64,000 nucleotides of DNA, from the NCBI RefSeq assembly GCF_014217805.1, contig NZ_CP055156.1:5834585-5898584 (forward strand), in the 5' to 3' direction. How positions within the stretch are numbered: the stretch's first letter is position 1; every line of letters begins with the position of its first letter. The position numbers and the translations under genes were made by a program. Positions 34,357-43,740 of the stretch are shown here, in pieces. The notes beneath the pieces were generated by a model. That model searched no databases. It saw nothing but the letters and a program-made list of their open reading frames with translations, and had not been told where the DNA came from. The stretch is from Adhaeribacter swui. Lineage in GTDB: Bacteria > Bacteroidota > Bacteroidia > Cytophagales > Hymenobacteraceae.

Positions 34357-37170
34357 TTACTTTACTAAACGTAGTTTTTGGTGCAGACTGGTTTTACTCG
34401 TTACTAAACGGCTAATGTACCAACCGCCCGGTAAGGAGTTCCCGTTTAACACGTACTCGTATTGTTTGCCCGCAACAGCTTCGCCGTTATGCAATACCGC
34501 TACTTGTTTCCCATTTAAGTTGTAAATAATCAGGGAAGCGTTGTCGGTGGTGGGCACGCTAAAGCTAAGCCGGGCTTGTTGCGCAAATGGGTTCGGCGCA
34601 ACGCTTAGCTGCGCATCCTGAGCACGCACCGTACTGTTAATTACCCGGAAGTTGATGGTTAAAGAGCCGCCTACCTGGCCGCGAGCCTTTGCATAAGGAT
34701 AAATACCGGCAGTTAACGTATAATCGCCTGGTTTAAACGAAATACTCTGCCCGGAGCTGCCCGCTAAGTCGTAGGTATTAATATTCTCAACGGTAGTATT
34801 CCCGTTTAAATCAAATTGTACACTGCCCACTACCACCGGGTTGGTTACCGCCCGGATGTTTAAATCGGCTGGCAAAGTCGCCAGGTCCAGTTCCGTGTTT
34901 TCTTTTAATTCCCGGATTACATTACCGTCGCTTACATGGTACAACTCAAAGCGTACAATTTTTTCTTCTACCGCCCGAAAGCTGATGGTTGAAGGCACGC
35001 CTTCGTTGCCCTGGCCTTTGGCTTGCGAGTAAGGCACGGCGGTTAAGGTGTAACTGCCTTCAGTTAATTTAAAAAATTCAGCCATAGCCCCGGGATAAAC
35101 ATAAGGCAATTTGTTTTCAATAACTTGGTTATCATTAAAATCGATTAAAACACTGCCTATTTTGGCCGGACCGGTACGCGCCTGAATGTACACGTTACGC
35201 GAAGGTAACCGGGTCAGGTTTAAGACATCGCCGGTATGTAATACTTGAATAATCTGCCGGGAATCGGCATCTATTAGCACAAAATCCAGGATGCGGGGTT
35301 TGGCAACGCGGGCAATGGCTTTTTGCGCGTTTATGTAGCCGTAACCGGTTTCATAGTCAAAGCCGGGTTCGTTCATGTTCAGGGCGGTTTGCTGCAGGGC
35401 CGTTTTAATTTGGTCGGCATTTAAATTATTCCCGTTGGCCTCCTGCATCAGGGCGGCTACGGCCGCTACGTGCGGAGCCGCCGCCGATGTACCAAAAAAG
35501 TAAAATTCGTCTAAGAAAGAATCTCCGAAGAAAGTGTTATTTACCCCATCGGGAGCCATAACTTCGGGTTTGCGCCGGATGAGCCGCGACCGTGATTTTC
35601 CGTTTTTATCGAATAAAATAGGCGTGCCGCCCACCGAAGAAAAACTTTCAGCTACGGGCGTAGAAATTCCGTAAGCCGGGGTATCCATAAAAAATACGGC
35701 TCCGGTAGTTATAGCACCAGCCGCGTTATTGTGCCCGTAAATGGTGCTGCTACTGGTATGGTATTCTTCGATAGAAATATCGTTGTTATCTTTAAAAACC
35801 ACGTATTTCATGGTACCCGGACCAACAGCCGGACCGTCGAATTTATCGATGAGGAGGTTAAAGTAATTACTATCGTAAGAACCATCGTTAGTAAAAGACA
35901 TTATCTCGACGGGGTCGCTGCCCTGGTTGGCGTAAACCGAAGAAGCCACTACATCAGTAGTGTCTTCGGTGAGCAGGTAAATATCTAGATCTGTTTTAGC
36001 GCCCTCGCTTGCCCCATTGCCCACGGAATAAAATGGTTCGCTGTATTGAAAAGCAAAAATAATGGTGGCGCCCAGGGGCACGTATATCTTCTGCGTTAGA
36101 TCTTTTTTCTTACCAGCCGGAGCGAAATTATGCGCATTTTTTACCTTTTGCGACCCAAAAGAAGACTTACTGCCAAAGTAAGCCACTCCGCCGGATTTAA
36201 AAGGTGCCTGATATGATTCGCGCCCATTATTACCGGCGGCCGTAAAGTAGCTGGCACCCGCTTTTTTAACTGAATCTACGGCTTGGGCAATAATACCATC
36301 CTGAAACATGGGCTCAGCCAGGTAAGTAATATCGTCGGTGATTACATTACAACCCGCTTTTTGTAAATCCAGAATACCCTGGGCAAAACTGGCTTCGCCA
36401 AAATTGGCGGAGTAAAAAGCTAATTCGGCACCCGGCGCTAAATCATGCACAATTTCGGCCATAGCCCGCCCTTCGTCGCTTCCAAAATCGGCGGCTTCGT
36501 CCAGCAAAACTTCTACGGGCGTGGTAAAATTATTCGGATTGTTTTTGCCGGGTAAGTCACCGGATTTAACGCCCTGATCGGCGCCGCCTAACGCATTATA
36601 GCTATCCGAAATAATGCCTACTTTGCTGCCTTTACCGGTAATTACCTGTTGTTTCCGGGCTTCGTCGGTGTACAGCGCCCGGGCTCCCTGCGAAGTTGTT
36701 TTACCAATTTTAGAAATAGGTTTATATGCGGGCCGGGCCGAGCGCAAACTTTTAAGTTTAGCAATTTTATCCAGGTTCGCAATGGGCACCACGCCCGATA
36801 CCATGCGGCCAAAAGAAGCCGATTGGGTCATGCCTAGGGCTTGCAAATCCGCGAGTAATTGGGGTGTAGAATTTTCCGAGAGGGCTTCTATTACTACGTA
36901 ATTACCTTTTACCTGCAACAAACTTTTATTGGTACGGGGTGCAACCAAGGGCGCTGCCGCATTATTCTGGCGGGCTGCCTGTTGGGCTTTTAAAGTAGCT
37001 AGTTCCGGCCCGATTTTGCGTAAAGCCTGGTTAGGCGCCATTTTTAAAGATGGCTTGCCTGCGTTTGGAGAGCGTTGCGCCTTAGTGGCCGAAATGGTTA
37101 GAGCAAAGAAAAAAAAGCATAAAAAAAGCCGGTTTAAAACCGTTAATAAGGGAGGGTACAGGTTGGTCAT
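34357..37170 (-). CDS. T9SS-exported subtilisin/sedolisin-like serine protease
   Basis: A 937-residue secreted protease. Residues 1-31 are a signal (FLCFFFFALTISATKAQ); residues about 85-150 are an inhibitor-like prodomain. The catalytic domain (about 165-610) shows GSKVGIISDSYNALGG (Asp189), SDEGRAMAEIVHDLAPGAE (Glu233), NVITDDITY (Asp280), YFTAAGNNGRE (Asn314) and FFGTSAAAPHVAAVAAL (Ser562). The subtilisin HGT box is replaced by DEGRAM, so Glu233 probably takes the base role, as in sedolisins. Two beta-sandwich repeats follow (about 640-840), and the last 80 residues are a type IX sorting domain (VAPNPFAQQARLSFSV ... GWYISRLVTSK). It is exported through the outer membrane and either anchored or released. 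Confidence 0.88.
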   Translation of the reverse strand: MTNLYPPLLTVLNRLFLCFFFFALTISATKAQRSPNAGKPSLKMAPNQALRKIGPELATLKAQQAARQNNAAAPLVAPRTNKSLLQVKGNYVVIEALSENSTPQLLADLQALGMTQSASFGRMVSGVVPIANLDKIAKLKSLRSARPAYKPISKIGKTTSQGARALYTDEARKQQVITGKGSKVGIISDSYNALGGADQGVKSGDLPGKNNPNNFTTPVEVLLDEAADFGSDEGRAMAEIVHDLAPGAELAFYSANFGEASFAQGILDLQKAGCNVITDDITYLAEPMFQDGIIAQAVDSVKKAGASYFTAAGNNGRESYQAPFKSGGVAYFGSKSSFGSQKVKNAHNFAPAGKKKDLTQKIYVPLGATIIFAFQYSEPFYSVGNGASEGAKTDLDIYLLTEDTTDVVASSVYANQGSDPVEIMSFTNDGSYDSNYFNLLIDKFDGPAVGPGTMKYVVFKDNNDISIEEYHTSSSTIYGHNNAAGAITTGAVFFMDTPAYGISTPVAESFSSVGGTPILFDKNGKSRSRLIRRKPEVMAPDGVNNTFFGDSFLDEFYFFGTSAAAPHVAAVAALMQEANGNNLNADQIKTALQQTALNMNEPGFDYETGYGYINAQKAIARVAKPRILDFVLIDADSRQIIQVLHTGDVLNLTRLPSRNVYIQARTGPAKIGSVLIDFNDNQVIENKLPYVYPGAMAEFFKLTEGSYTLTAVPYSQAKGQGNEGVPSTISFRAVEEKIVRFELYHVSDGNVIRELKENTELDLATLPADLNIRAVTNPVVVGSVQFDLNGNTTVENINTYDLAGSSGQSISFKPGDYTLTAGIYPYAKARGQVGGSLTINFRVINSTVRAQDAQLSVAPNPFAQQARLSFSVPTTDNASLIIYNLNGKQVAVLHNGEAVAGKQYEYVLNGNSLPGGWYISRLVTSKTSLHQKLRLVK

Positions 37171-37413
37171 AGAGGTGCGTAAAGTTTAGAGTACATAATG
37201 TTTTGCATGTATTAATTTTTAGTTTAGGACGTAAATTTTATATAAGGCACATTCCCGGTTCAGGTAAATAACAACTAACTTTATATTAAGATATACTTTT
37301 AACCACAACTTTATAAAGGCTATAGCACCCCAATTGCCTAGCTTTTAACCTGGGGCTTTGGTGTTTATATTATTTTAAATTTAACTGCACTTTATACAGC
37401 AACAAGCCCTTGA

Positions 37414-37431
37414 CCTTTAATTAATTAAAGG
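37414..37431. promoter_or_regulatory. Perfect 18-bp palindrome, possible protein-binding site
   Basis: CCTTTAATTAATTAAAGG reads the same on both strands with no loop. It sits about 245 bases upstream of the protease start on the minus strand. Its function is inferred only from symmetry. Confidence 0.3.
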
Positions 37432-38022
37432 CTTAACTGATTTCACAAAGTAAATTGATTTTGCCCGAAACCAAAGAAGTTAAAAAATATTATGCCCTGA
37501 ATAACAGGTATAATTGTAATGTACATACTTCTGAACCCGAAAATAGTTAGTTATTTTTTGGCAAAAGAAGCGAGAAAATTTTGCTCTACCAGCATGTGCT
37601 CCAACCTAAGTAAAAAAAGAAGTTCGCCGATAAAAAACAAAAGAAGGTACCCACGCTTGTTTACCAGTTAGCTACCTTAAATGTTTATTTACACACGCCG
37701 CTTCAATGGGAAAAATCTCCCTACTACACATAGAAGGATGTTTGTATTTCAACTTAGCAGGTATTATTTAATTTGCTCCATTGATTCATTAATTTTTTAA
37801 AAATTTACTTTTCCGCAGTACTTATTCCTCCCATCACAAGAGAAATAAAGCTTTTATCCCGCTGAATAACTATAGCTTCTGCCTTGATTTTACCAGTTTT
37901 GGTTGGATTATTAATCATTTATTAATCCTGGGCTAATTTTTCGGTAACAACCACATTCTAATTTCGCCGGCTTTAAAACTGTAAGCAGCGATGTTGAATG
38001 CTTCTGCAATTCAGATAAATAC

Positions 38023-38030
38023 TAATTTTG
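38023..38030 (+). promoter_or_regulatory. Candidate -7 promoter element for the glycerophosphodiesterase gene
   Basis: TAATTTTG matches TAnnTTTG. It lies about 125 bases before the chosen ATG. No well-spaced TTTG was found upstream, so support is weak. Confidence 0.3.
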
Positions 38031-38156
38031 TGGTACGCAAAAAATTTAAATTTTTAAAATTTGTTTGGATTGACGCCCTGCATGCTACGGGAGTGCTACA
38101 CTTTTTATACTTTAGAACTTCTTTTTAAATTTTTAAACTTCAACTTATTTCGGCTC

Positions 38157-39209
38157 ATGAAGAAATTCTTTTTTCTTATTTTGTTGCAACTAGCATTTTT
38201 ATCCGTGAACAGCTTCGGACAAACCAAAGAACAATCTCCGCTTTATCTTACAAATTATACTTTTTCGGATAAGCAACCCGAGGTGGGCCAAGTTAAACTC
38301 CGGGCAGGGAATGGTTCTCAAATTAAAGCCATTACTTTAAGCGGTCCGCAGGCCGGAATTTTTAAAATAAGCAAAGATAACAAGTTAACTATTCGCAAAG
38401 AAAAACTGCAACCGGGCCAGAACTGGGCCGATGTGGTGGTATCGGCAAAAACAACGAACGGTAACGTAAGCGCTAACTTCCGGGTAGTAAAAGATGCTTT
38501 TATCCGGAATAAAGTGGTAGCGCACCGGGGCGCCTGGAAAAACACGGGCGCGGCCGAAAACTCAGTGGCAGCTCTAAACCAAGCGGTTGCGCTGGGTTGC
38601 GAAGGCAGCGAATTCGATGTGCGCATGTCTGCCGATTCGGTTTTGTTTATTAACCACGACCCCGATATTCAAGGACTCTCTGTTGCTAAATCTACTTCAG
38701 ATCAATTAAAAAGCGTAAAGCTGAGCAGCGGCGAAAACCTGCCTACCCTGGAAGATTACTTAGTAGCCGGCATGAAGCAAAATAAAACCAAGCTGGTACT
38801 GGAGATTAAAGCTTCGGAATTAGGTAAAGAAAATTCGCTGGCGGCTACCCGCAAAATTGTGGCCCTGGTCGAAAAACTACAAGCCTCTGCCTGGGTAGAT
38901 TACATTAGTTTTGACTATGAGGTGTGCCAGGAATTAATGAAGCTGGCGCCCTACGCCCATGTAGCTTATTTAAACGGCGACAAATCGCCAGCCGAATTGG
39001 CTCAAGCTAAGTTTTATGGGTTGGATTATCATTTTAGTGTATTACAGAAAAACCCCGATTGGATAAAACAAGCGCAACAAAACAAATTAACCATCAACGT
39101 CTGGACGGTAAATGATAAAGCTGTTATGGAAAATCTGTTGAAAGAAAACGTGGATTTTATTACTACCAACGAACCCGAAATGCTTTTAAACCTAATTTCT
39201 GTAAAGTAA
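38157..39209 (+). CDS. Exported glycerophosphodiester phosphodiesterase
   Basis: Hydrolyses glycerophosphodiesters (lipid head-group leftovers) to an alcohol and glycerol-3-phosphate. The ATG at 38157 is chosen over the longer frame from 38061 because it begins a clean Sec signal (MKKFFFLILLQLAFLSVNSF). Residues about 25-115 form a small beta domain resembling cadherin-like modules. The GDPD TIM barrel (about 120-350) has VVAHRGAW (His-Arg), AENSVAAL, EGSEFDVRMSAD (Glu/Asp metal ligands), INHDPDIQG (His general acid) and, at the end, TINVWTVNDKAVMENLL and VDFITTNEPE. The length (350 aa) is usual once the extra domain is counted. Periplasmic; monocistronic. Confidence 0.93.
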   Translation: MKKFFFLILLQLAFLSVNSFGQTKEQSPLYLTNYTFSDKQPEVGQVKLRAGNGSQIKAITLSGPQAGIFKISKDNKLTIRKEKLQPGQNWADVVVSAKTTNGNVSANFRVVKDAFIRNKVVAHRGAWKNTGAAENSVAALNQAVALGCEGSEFDVRMSADSVLFINHDPDIQGLSVAKSTSDQLKSVKLSSGENLPTLEDYLVAGMKQNKTKLVLEIKASELGKENSLAATRKIVALVEKLQASAWVDYISFDYEVCQELMKLAPYAHVAYLNGDKSPAELAQAKFYGLDYHFSVLQKNPDWIKQAQQNKLTINVWTVNDKAVMENLLKENVDFITTNEPEMLLNLISVK

Positions 39210-39234
39210 AAGCAATGCTGGGCTGTTCTGGATT

Positions 39235-39260
39235 TTAGATGCTAGATATTAGATGTTAGA
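39235..39260. repeat. Short direct repeat TTAGATGxTAGA
   Basis: TTAGATGCTAGA (39235-39246) and TTAGATGTTAGA (39249-39260) differ at one base. They lie just after the diesterase gene. Confidence 0.5.
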
Positions 39261-39425
39261 CTTTGGTCGTAAAAGCTGTTTAGAATTTTAAATAACATCG
39301 AAAATCATCGCCATGGGTGGTGTCTTTACCACCAATTACCGGGCATCTCACCAAAATACGGATGGTATAAACCTTAAAGGCAATTACAATTAATAAACTT
39401 TACAAGCTAAAAAGCTTTTAAAATA

Positions 39426-39493
39426 AAAGGCAGCAAAAACGTTTTCGCTAGATAGTTTTCTTACTACTAATGCGCAACGTTTTTACTGCCTTT
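39426..39493. terminator. Long inverted repeat between convergent genes
   Basis: AAAGGCAGCAAAAACGTT (39426-39443) and AACGTTTTTACTGCCTTT (39476-39493) pair at 17 of 18 positions around a 32-base loop. It lies between the plus-strand diesterase (ends 39209) and the minus-strand sulfatase (ends 39535), so it may terminate both. No long T-run follows. Confidence 0.5.
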
Positions 39494-39534
39494 CATCTTC
39501 CTATCAGGTTGGCCAACTATTTTTTAAATTTTTT

Positions 39535-40944
39535 CTATTCCATCGCCAACAACGGAAAATCTTTGTTCGGAACATGTTCCCGTGCCATGAGGTTAGCTAT
39601 TTGCTTGACTATTTCCGGATGTGCTGCACTAATATCATTTTTCTCGCCCGGATCGTTAGCTAAGTTAAATAATTGAATGGGGCCGTTGCGGTCTTTCTTT
39701 ACGTTTAATCGTACGCCTTTCCAATTACCCAGTCGCACGGCTTGCCGCCCCCCGTCTTCGTGAAACTCCCAGTACAAAAATTCGTGAGCCGTTTGTTTTC
39801 CTTGGTTCCGTATGGTTGGTAAAATCGAAATTCCGTCCAGGTTCTTAGGTAACGGTTGATTTACGAGTTGGGCAAAAGTGGGCATAAAGTCCCAGGCAGC
39901 CCCCACAAAATCCGATTGCCGGGCTTGTTTAATGACGGCTGGCCAGCTTACAATCATGGGTACCCGGATGCCGCCTTCGTATAAATCGCGCTTAATGCCC
40001 CGGAAGCCACCACTGCTGTTAAAATACTCCAGTTGGTTCCCTCCTTCGCGGTGCGGGCCGTTATCGCTGGTAAAAACAATTAATGTATTTTTATCTAATC
40101 CTAAAGTTTTAAGCTGACTCACTACTTGCCCTACGTAATCGTCGAGGCGGGTAACCATGGCCGCGTAGGTAGCCCGGGGGTAAGCTTGGGGCTGGTAGCC
40201 CACGCCATTCCAGGTAGCCGGCACAGTTTGGGGCTGCTCGTTGAATTGCTTTTTGTAAAATTTTAAATTTTTATCATCTGCTGGCAATTGCAAAGCAGCG
40301 TGCGGTAAAGTATAAGCCAGGTACAAGAAAAAAGGTTTTTTACTATTCGCCGCCAGAAAAGCCAAGGCTTTTTCCTGAATCAGTTCGGGAGCATATTGCG
40401 GCTGAACCGTGGGCGTATTCGTTAAATTAACCCGTTGCTGATTATGCCACAAATGACTTGGAAAGAAATTATGCGATTGCCGCTGGCAATTATACCCGTA
40501 AAACTGGTTGAAGCCTTGTTTATTGGGCTCGCCCGGCGAACCCGGAAAACCCAACCCCCATTTGCCAAACAATCCCGTAGCATAACCCGCTTTCCGGAAC
40601 AGCTCAGCCGTGGTAAAAACAGAATCCGCCAGCGGAAACTGACCTTCGGGTTGGATCTCGTAATTGCCGCGAACCGGTGTATGGCCCGTATGTTTGCCGG
40701 TTAACAGAGCCGCCCGCGATGGGGCGCACACCGAGGTACCCGCGTAAAATTGCGTAAAGCGTATACCATTTGCCGCTAATTTATCAATGTTGGGGGTTTT
40801 AATTAATTTCTGACCGAAAACGCCAATATCGCCGTAACCTAAATCGTCGGCCAAGATAAAAACCACGTTGGGTTTATTTTGGGCAAAGCTGGTGAAGGCG
40901 CCAAGTACAATTAAAAAGAAGCAGCTTATCTTTTTCAGCATCAT
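39535..40944 (-). CDS. Exported sulfatase (S1 family, arylsulfatase A-like)
   Basis: A 469-residue exported sulfatase. Residues 1-21 are a Sec signal (CFFLIVLGAFTSFAQ). The formylglycine site is Cys73 in SVCAPSRAALLTGKHTGH (C-x-P-x-R). The metal site includes the paired aspartates in FILADDLGYGDIG (33/34) and, later, VFTSDNGPHREGG. The C-terminal domain has the usual DGRQAVR/WKGVRLN strand pattern. It needs a formylglycine-generating enzyme, which is not in this window. It follows the other sulfatase gene by 12 bases on the same strand, so the two are one operon. Substrate: a sulfated carbohydrate, not identifiable from sequence. Confidence 0.93.
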   Translation of the reverse strand: MMLKKISCFFLIVLGAFTSFAQNKPNVVFILADDLGYGDIGVFGQKLIKTPNIDKLAANGIRFTQFYAGTSVCAPSRAALLTGKHTGHTPVRGNYEIQPEGQFPLADSVFTTAELFRKAGYATGLFGKWGLGFPGSPGEPNKQGFNQFYGYNCQRQSHNFFPSHLWHNQQRVNLTNTPTVQPQYAPELIQEKALAFLAANSKKPFFLYLAYTLPHAALQLPADDKNLKFYKKQFNEQPQTVPATWNGVGYQPQAYPRATYAAMVTRLDDYVGQVVSQLKTLGLDKNTLIVFTSDNGPHREGGNQLEYFNSSGGFRGIKRDLYEGGIRVPMIVSWPAVIKQARQSDFVGAAWDFMPTFAQLVNQPLPKNLDGISILPTIRNQGKQTAHEFLYWEFHEDGGRQAVRLGNWKGVRLNVKKDRNGPIQLFNLANDPGEKNDISAAHPEIVKQIANLMAREHVPNKDFPLLAME

Positions 40945-40956
40945 GTGTTACATAAC

Positions 40957-42486
40957 TTATTTACTAGCTAACAACTTTTTAGCGTCCTCGTCCTCGTATT
41001 TATTAATTAAGCTAGTCAGTTGATTTTGCAATGTAGCGGTAATTTTTTCGTAGCCTTTCTGGCCATATATGTTATGCATCTCCTGGGGGTCTTTTTGCAG
41101 ATCGTAGAGTTCCCAGCTTTCTACGCGCTTATAAAACCGGATAAGTTTATACCGGCTGGTTTTTACGCCAAAGTGCGGCGAAACAGCGTGTTCACCATTT
41201 TCATAGTAATGGTAATAGAGAGCTTCGCGGCCTTTGGAATTATTATTTTTTAAAATTGGTAAAAACGATTGGCCTTGCATCTGGTGAGGTACCGGCAAAC
41301 CGGCGGCTTCCAGCATGGTAGGGGCAATATCCAGGTTCATGACCATGTCGTTAGAAACCGTGCCGGGTTTTATTACTCCCGGGTAACGCATTACCATTGG
41401 GGTCCGGAACGATTCTTCGTACATAAACCGCTTATCAAACCAGCCGTGCTCGCCCATGAAAAAACCCTGATCCGATAAATAAATCACAATGGTGTTATCG
41501 GTTAATTGATGTTTATCCAGGTAATCTAAAGTACGGCCAATGCTGCGGTCCAGGGAGGCGGCAGTGCTCAGGTAGTCGCGCAGGTAGCGCTGGTATTTCC
41601 ACTCGGTTAAGGCCCGGCCGGTTAAGTTACGGGCTTGTAAATCAGCTTGAATGGGTTGGTAATACGCATCAAATTTAGCACGTTGGGCGGCGTTCATGCG
41701 GGTAATGGTGCCGTCTTTAATTTCTTCGCCGGCCGGAAACATTTTTAAATCGTAGCCCATCAGCATGGTTTTTTCTACACTCATATCCTGCACCCGGGCG
41801 GCCTCACGGTTTTGGTAGGTGTCGTAAAAGTTAGCCGGAACGGGAAAGGTAACTTTATCAAACCGCCCCATATCTTCGGGAGCGGGCAACCAGGTACGGT
41901 GGGTAGCTTTATGGCCCACTACCAAACAGAAAGGTTTTTCGGGGTTGCGCTTCTCCAGCCAATTTTCGGCCACGTCAGCCGTTATATCCGATACGTACCC
42001 TTCTATCTGCTTCTGGGTGCCATCCATCATTAAAAAATCCGGGTTGTAATAGTGGCCCTGGGCGGGCAGAATTTGCCAGAAGTCGAAGCCCTGCGGCTGG
42101 CTTTCTAAATGCCACTTGCCTACCCAGGCCGTTTGGTAGCCGCCGGCGCGTAATTGTTTAATAAAAGTATCCTGACTACCGTCGAAATGCGAATTTTCGT
42201 TGTCTTTAAAGCCGTTTTTGTGGCTGTACTTGCCCGTTAAGAGTACCGCCCGACTAGGCCCGCAAATAGAATTGGTAACGTACGCTTTTTTAAAAATTGC
42301 ACCTTCCCGGGCAATACGATCGATGTTGGGGGTTTGCATTAATTTGCTGCCGTAGGCGCTGATGGCCTGGTAAGCGTGGTCGTCCGAAACGATTATTAAA
42401 ATATTAGGTTGTTTCTTTTTCTGCTGCGCAAAAATGGATAAGCTGGTAAAAAGGCTCAGTACTAATAAAAATAATTGTTTCCTCAT
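40957..42486 (-). CDS. Exported sulfatase (S1 family, GlcNAc-6-sulfatase-like)
   Basis: A 509-residue exported sulfatase and first gene of a two-sulfatase operon. The signal is MRKQLFLLVLSLFTSLSIFA. The nucleophile is Cys75 in NSICGPSRAVLLTGKYSHKNG (C-x-P-x-R), the metal aspartates are in IIVSDDHAYQAI, and the late metal motif is YLSDQGFFMGEHGWFDKRF. Features such as GYQTAWVGKWHLES, PQGFDFWQILPAQGHYYNP and RYKLIRFYK resemble N-acetylglucosamine-6-sulfatases (S1_11-like). Two sulfatases together suggest removal of two sulfate positions from one glycan. No glycoside hydrolase is adjacent, so the target glycan is unknown. Confidence 0.92.
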   Translation of the reverse strand: MRKQLFLLVLSLFTSLSIFAQQKKKQPNILIIVSDDHAYQAISAYGSKLMQTPNIDRIAREGAIFKKAYVTNSICGPSRAVLLTGKYSHKNGFKDNENSHFDGSQDTFIKQLRAGGYQTAWVGKWHLESQPQGFDFWQILPAQGHYYNPDFLMMDGTQKQIEGYVSDITADVAENWLEKRNPEKPFCLVVGHKATHRTWLPAPEDMGRFDKVTFPVPANFYDTYQNREAARVQDMSVEKTMLMGYDLKMFPAGEEIKDGTITRMNAAQRAKFDAYYQPIQADLQARNLTGRALTEWKYQRYLRDYLSTAASLDRSIGRTLDYLDKHQLTDNTIVIYLSDQGFFMGEHGWFDKRFMYEESFRTPMVMRYPGVIKPGTVSNDMVMNLDIAPTMLEAAGLPVPHQMQGQSFLPILKNNNSKGREALYYHYYENGEHAVSPHFGVKTSRYKLIRFYKRVESWELYDLQKDPQEMHNIYGQKGYEKITATLQNQLTSLINKYEDEDAKKLLASK

Positions 42487-43007
42487 TTGTAAGTTATTGG
42501 TTAGGTAATTAGCTACACTGCCGGATATATCTAGATTTTTAGCTCCGGGAATCTGTAAATTTTTAAAATTTTAATTTTCCGGCCGAAATATAAACAAATG
42601 TTCGATAAAGCAGGAGCCCCTATTTTGGTATAATACCCGCACTACCATGCTCGCAGGGAACTTACCAGTAGGAATCTAGTGATTTTTTTTTAGCAGTTTG
42701 GTTAATTCAGTTTTTCCTTACTCGGGGCTCATTAAATTAAAATTTATTTATTCGTATTCTGGATTATTTGTTGGAACTGGGCTTTTTGTTGGTGCGTGCT
42801 TAATAGCAAAAGCAAACCTAACCCTTACTCCTGCTCGATTAAGGCAGAGCGTATTACGTTACCCGCAAACTAAACACATACTTTTTAATCGACTAGCCTT
42901 TATTAATTTGCTAAAAATTTAAAATTTAGTTTGCTTATTTAAAGTAATGCTAATATTTTATGGTTGTAATATACATTTTGCACATAATTTAACCCGCAAG
43001 CCAATAC
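42487..43007. other. Divergent intergenic region
   Basis: It carries the promoters for the sulfatase operon (minus) and the sigma/SusC locus (plus). A plus-strand frame at 42698-42922 has poor composition and no start support. No exact promoter consensus or clear hairpin was found. Confidence 0.35.
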
Positions 43008-43559
43008 ATGACTACCAGCTCAGTTGATATGGATTTAGAAACCGTGTTTAATGCCCACTTCAGAAAATTGGTTTATTTTTCCTTTCAAATTGTAGCTAAC
43101 AAAGAAACTGCTGAAGATATTGTGCAGGAAATCTTTCTGAAATATTACAAGAATCAGGAAGGAGAAAATGCCCATGCTGCAATTAATAATTTGCTTCCTT
43201 ATTTGTACAGTTCTGTAAAAAACGCCAGCCTCAATGCCTTACGACATCATAAAGTAGAGGCAAAATACTTAGAGCAAGTAGCTGTTTCGGAAGTGGATGA
43301 AGATTATATTGCCACCTCTATAACTAGGGCCGAGGTAATAGCGGAGTTACATTTAGCTTTAGAAGCTCTTCCGGAGGGCTGCAAAAAAATTTCGTATTTA
43401 AGCTTTATTGAAGAAAAGAAAAATCAGGAAATTGCCCAGGAGTTGGGTATTTCGGTTGCTACAGTTAAGTCCCAAAAGCAACGTTCGCTGCAATTACTTC
43501 GCCTCCGGTTAAAACCCGAAATATTCGGTGCAATCCTACTTATCTTCCTTTCGGAATAA
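43008..43559 (+). CDS. FecI-like ECF sigma factor (SusC-linked)
   Basis: A 183-residue ECF sigma factor. Region 2: FNAHFRKLVYFSFQIVANKE then TAEDIVQEIFLKYYKNQE. Region 4: LPEGCKKISYLSFIEEKKNQ then EIAQELGISVATVKSQKQRS. This is the family of sigma factors expanded in Bacteroidota that pair with FecR and STN-bearing SusC. It is first in a locus running to 57024. In the standard model, ligand on SusC signals through STN to FecR, which frees this sigma factor to transcribe the SusC operon. Confidence 0.92.
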   Translation: MTTSSVDMDLETVFNAHFRKLVYFSFQIVANKETAEDIVQEIFLKYYKNQEGENAHAAINNLLPYLYSSVKNASLNALRHHKVEAKYLEQVAVSEVDEDYIATSITRAEVIAELHLALEALPEGCKKISYLSFIEEKKNQEIAQELGISVATVKSQKQRSLQLLRLRLKPEIFGAILLIFLSE

Positions 43560-43740
43560 ATTTATTAACTTATTACGCTAGCAAATACTTTCCCATATTG
43601 CCCTTCCTGCTTTTAAACCTATGTACTGGTTGCTTTTAGCGGACTTCCTTTTAGTTCTTCAGCTTTTTTTAAAAAAATAACTTTCAAGCTATTCCATCCA
43701 ATTGCAACAGGAGTGTGTCTTAATAAATAGAAGCACACTT

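Larger units (their letters stand above)
37171..38156. other. Long AT-rich divergent intergenic region
   Basis: It lies between the minus-strand protease gene and the plus-strand glycerophosphodiesterase gene. It holds an 18-bp perfect palindrome (37414-37431) and a possible promoter (38023-38030). The upstream extension of the diesterase frame to 38061 has no signal peptide in the right place and is not called. No other gene was seen. Confidence 0.45.

Noticed and set aside
38061-38156. N-terminal extension of the glycerophosphodiesterase
   Set aside because: It places 32 polar and aromatic residues before a perfect Sec signal starting at 38157.
42698-42922. Plus-strand frame of 74 codons upstream of the sigma factor
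   Set aside because: Low complexity in AT-rich DNA, no start or family support.
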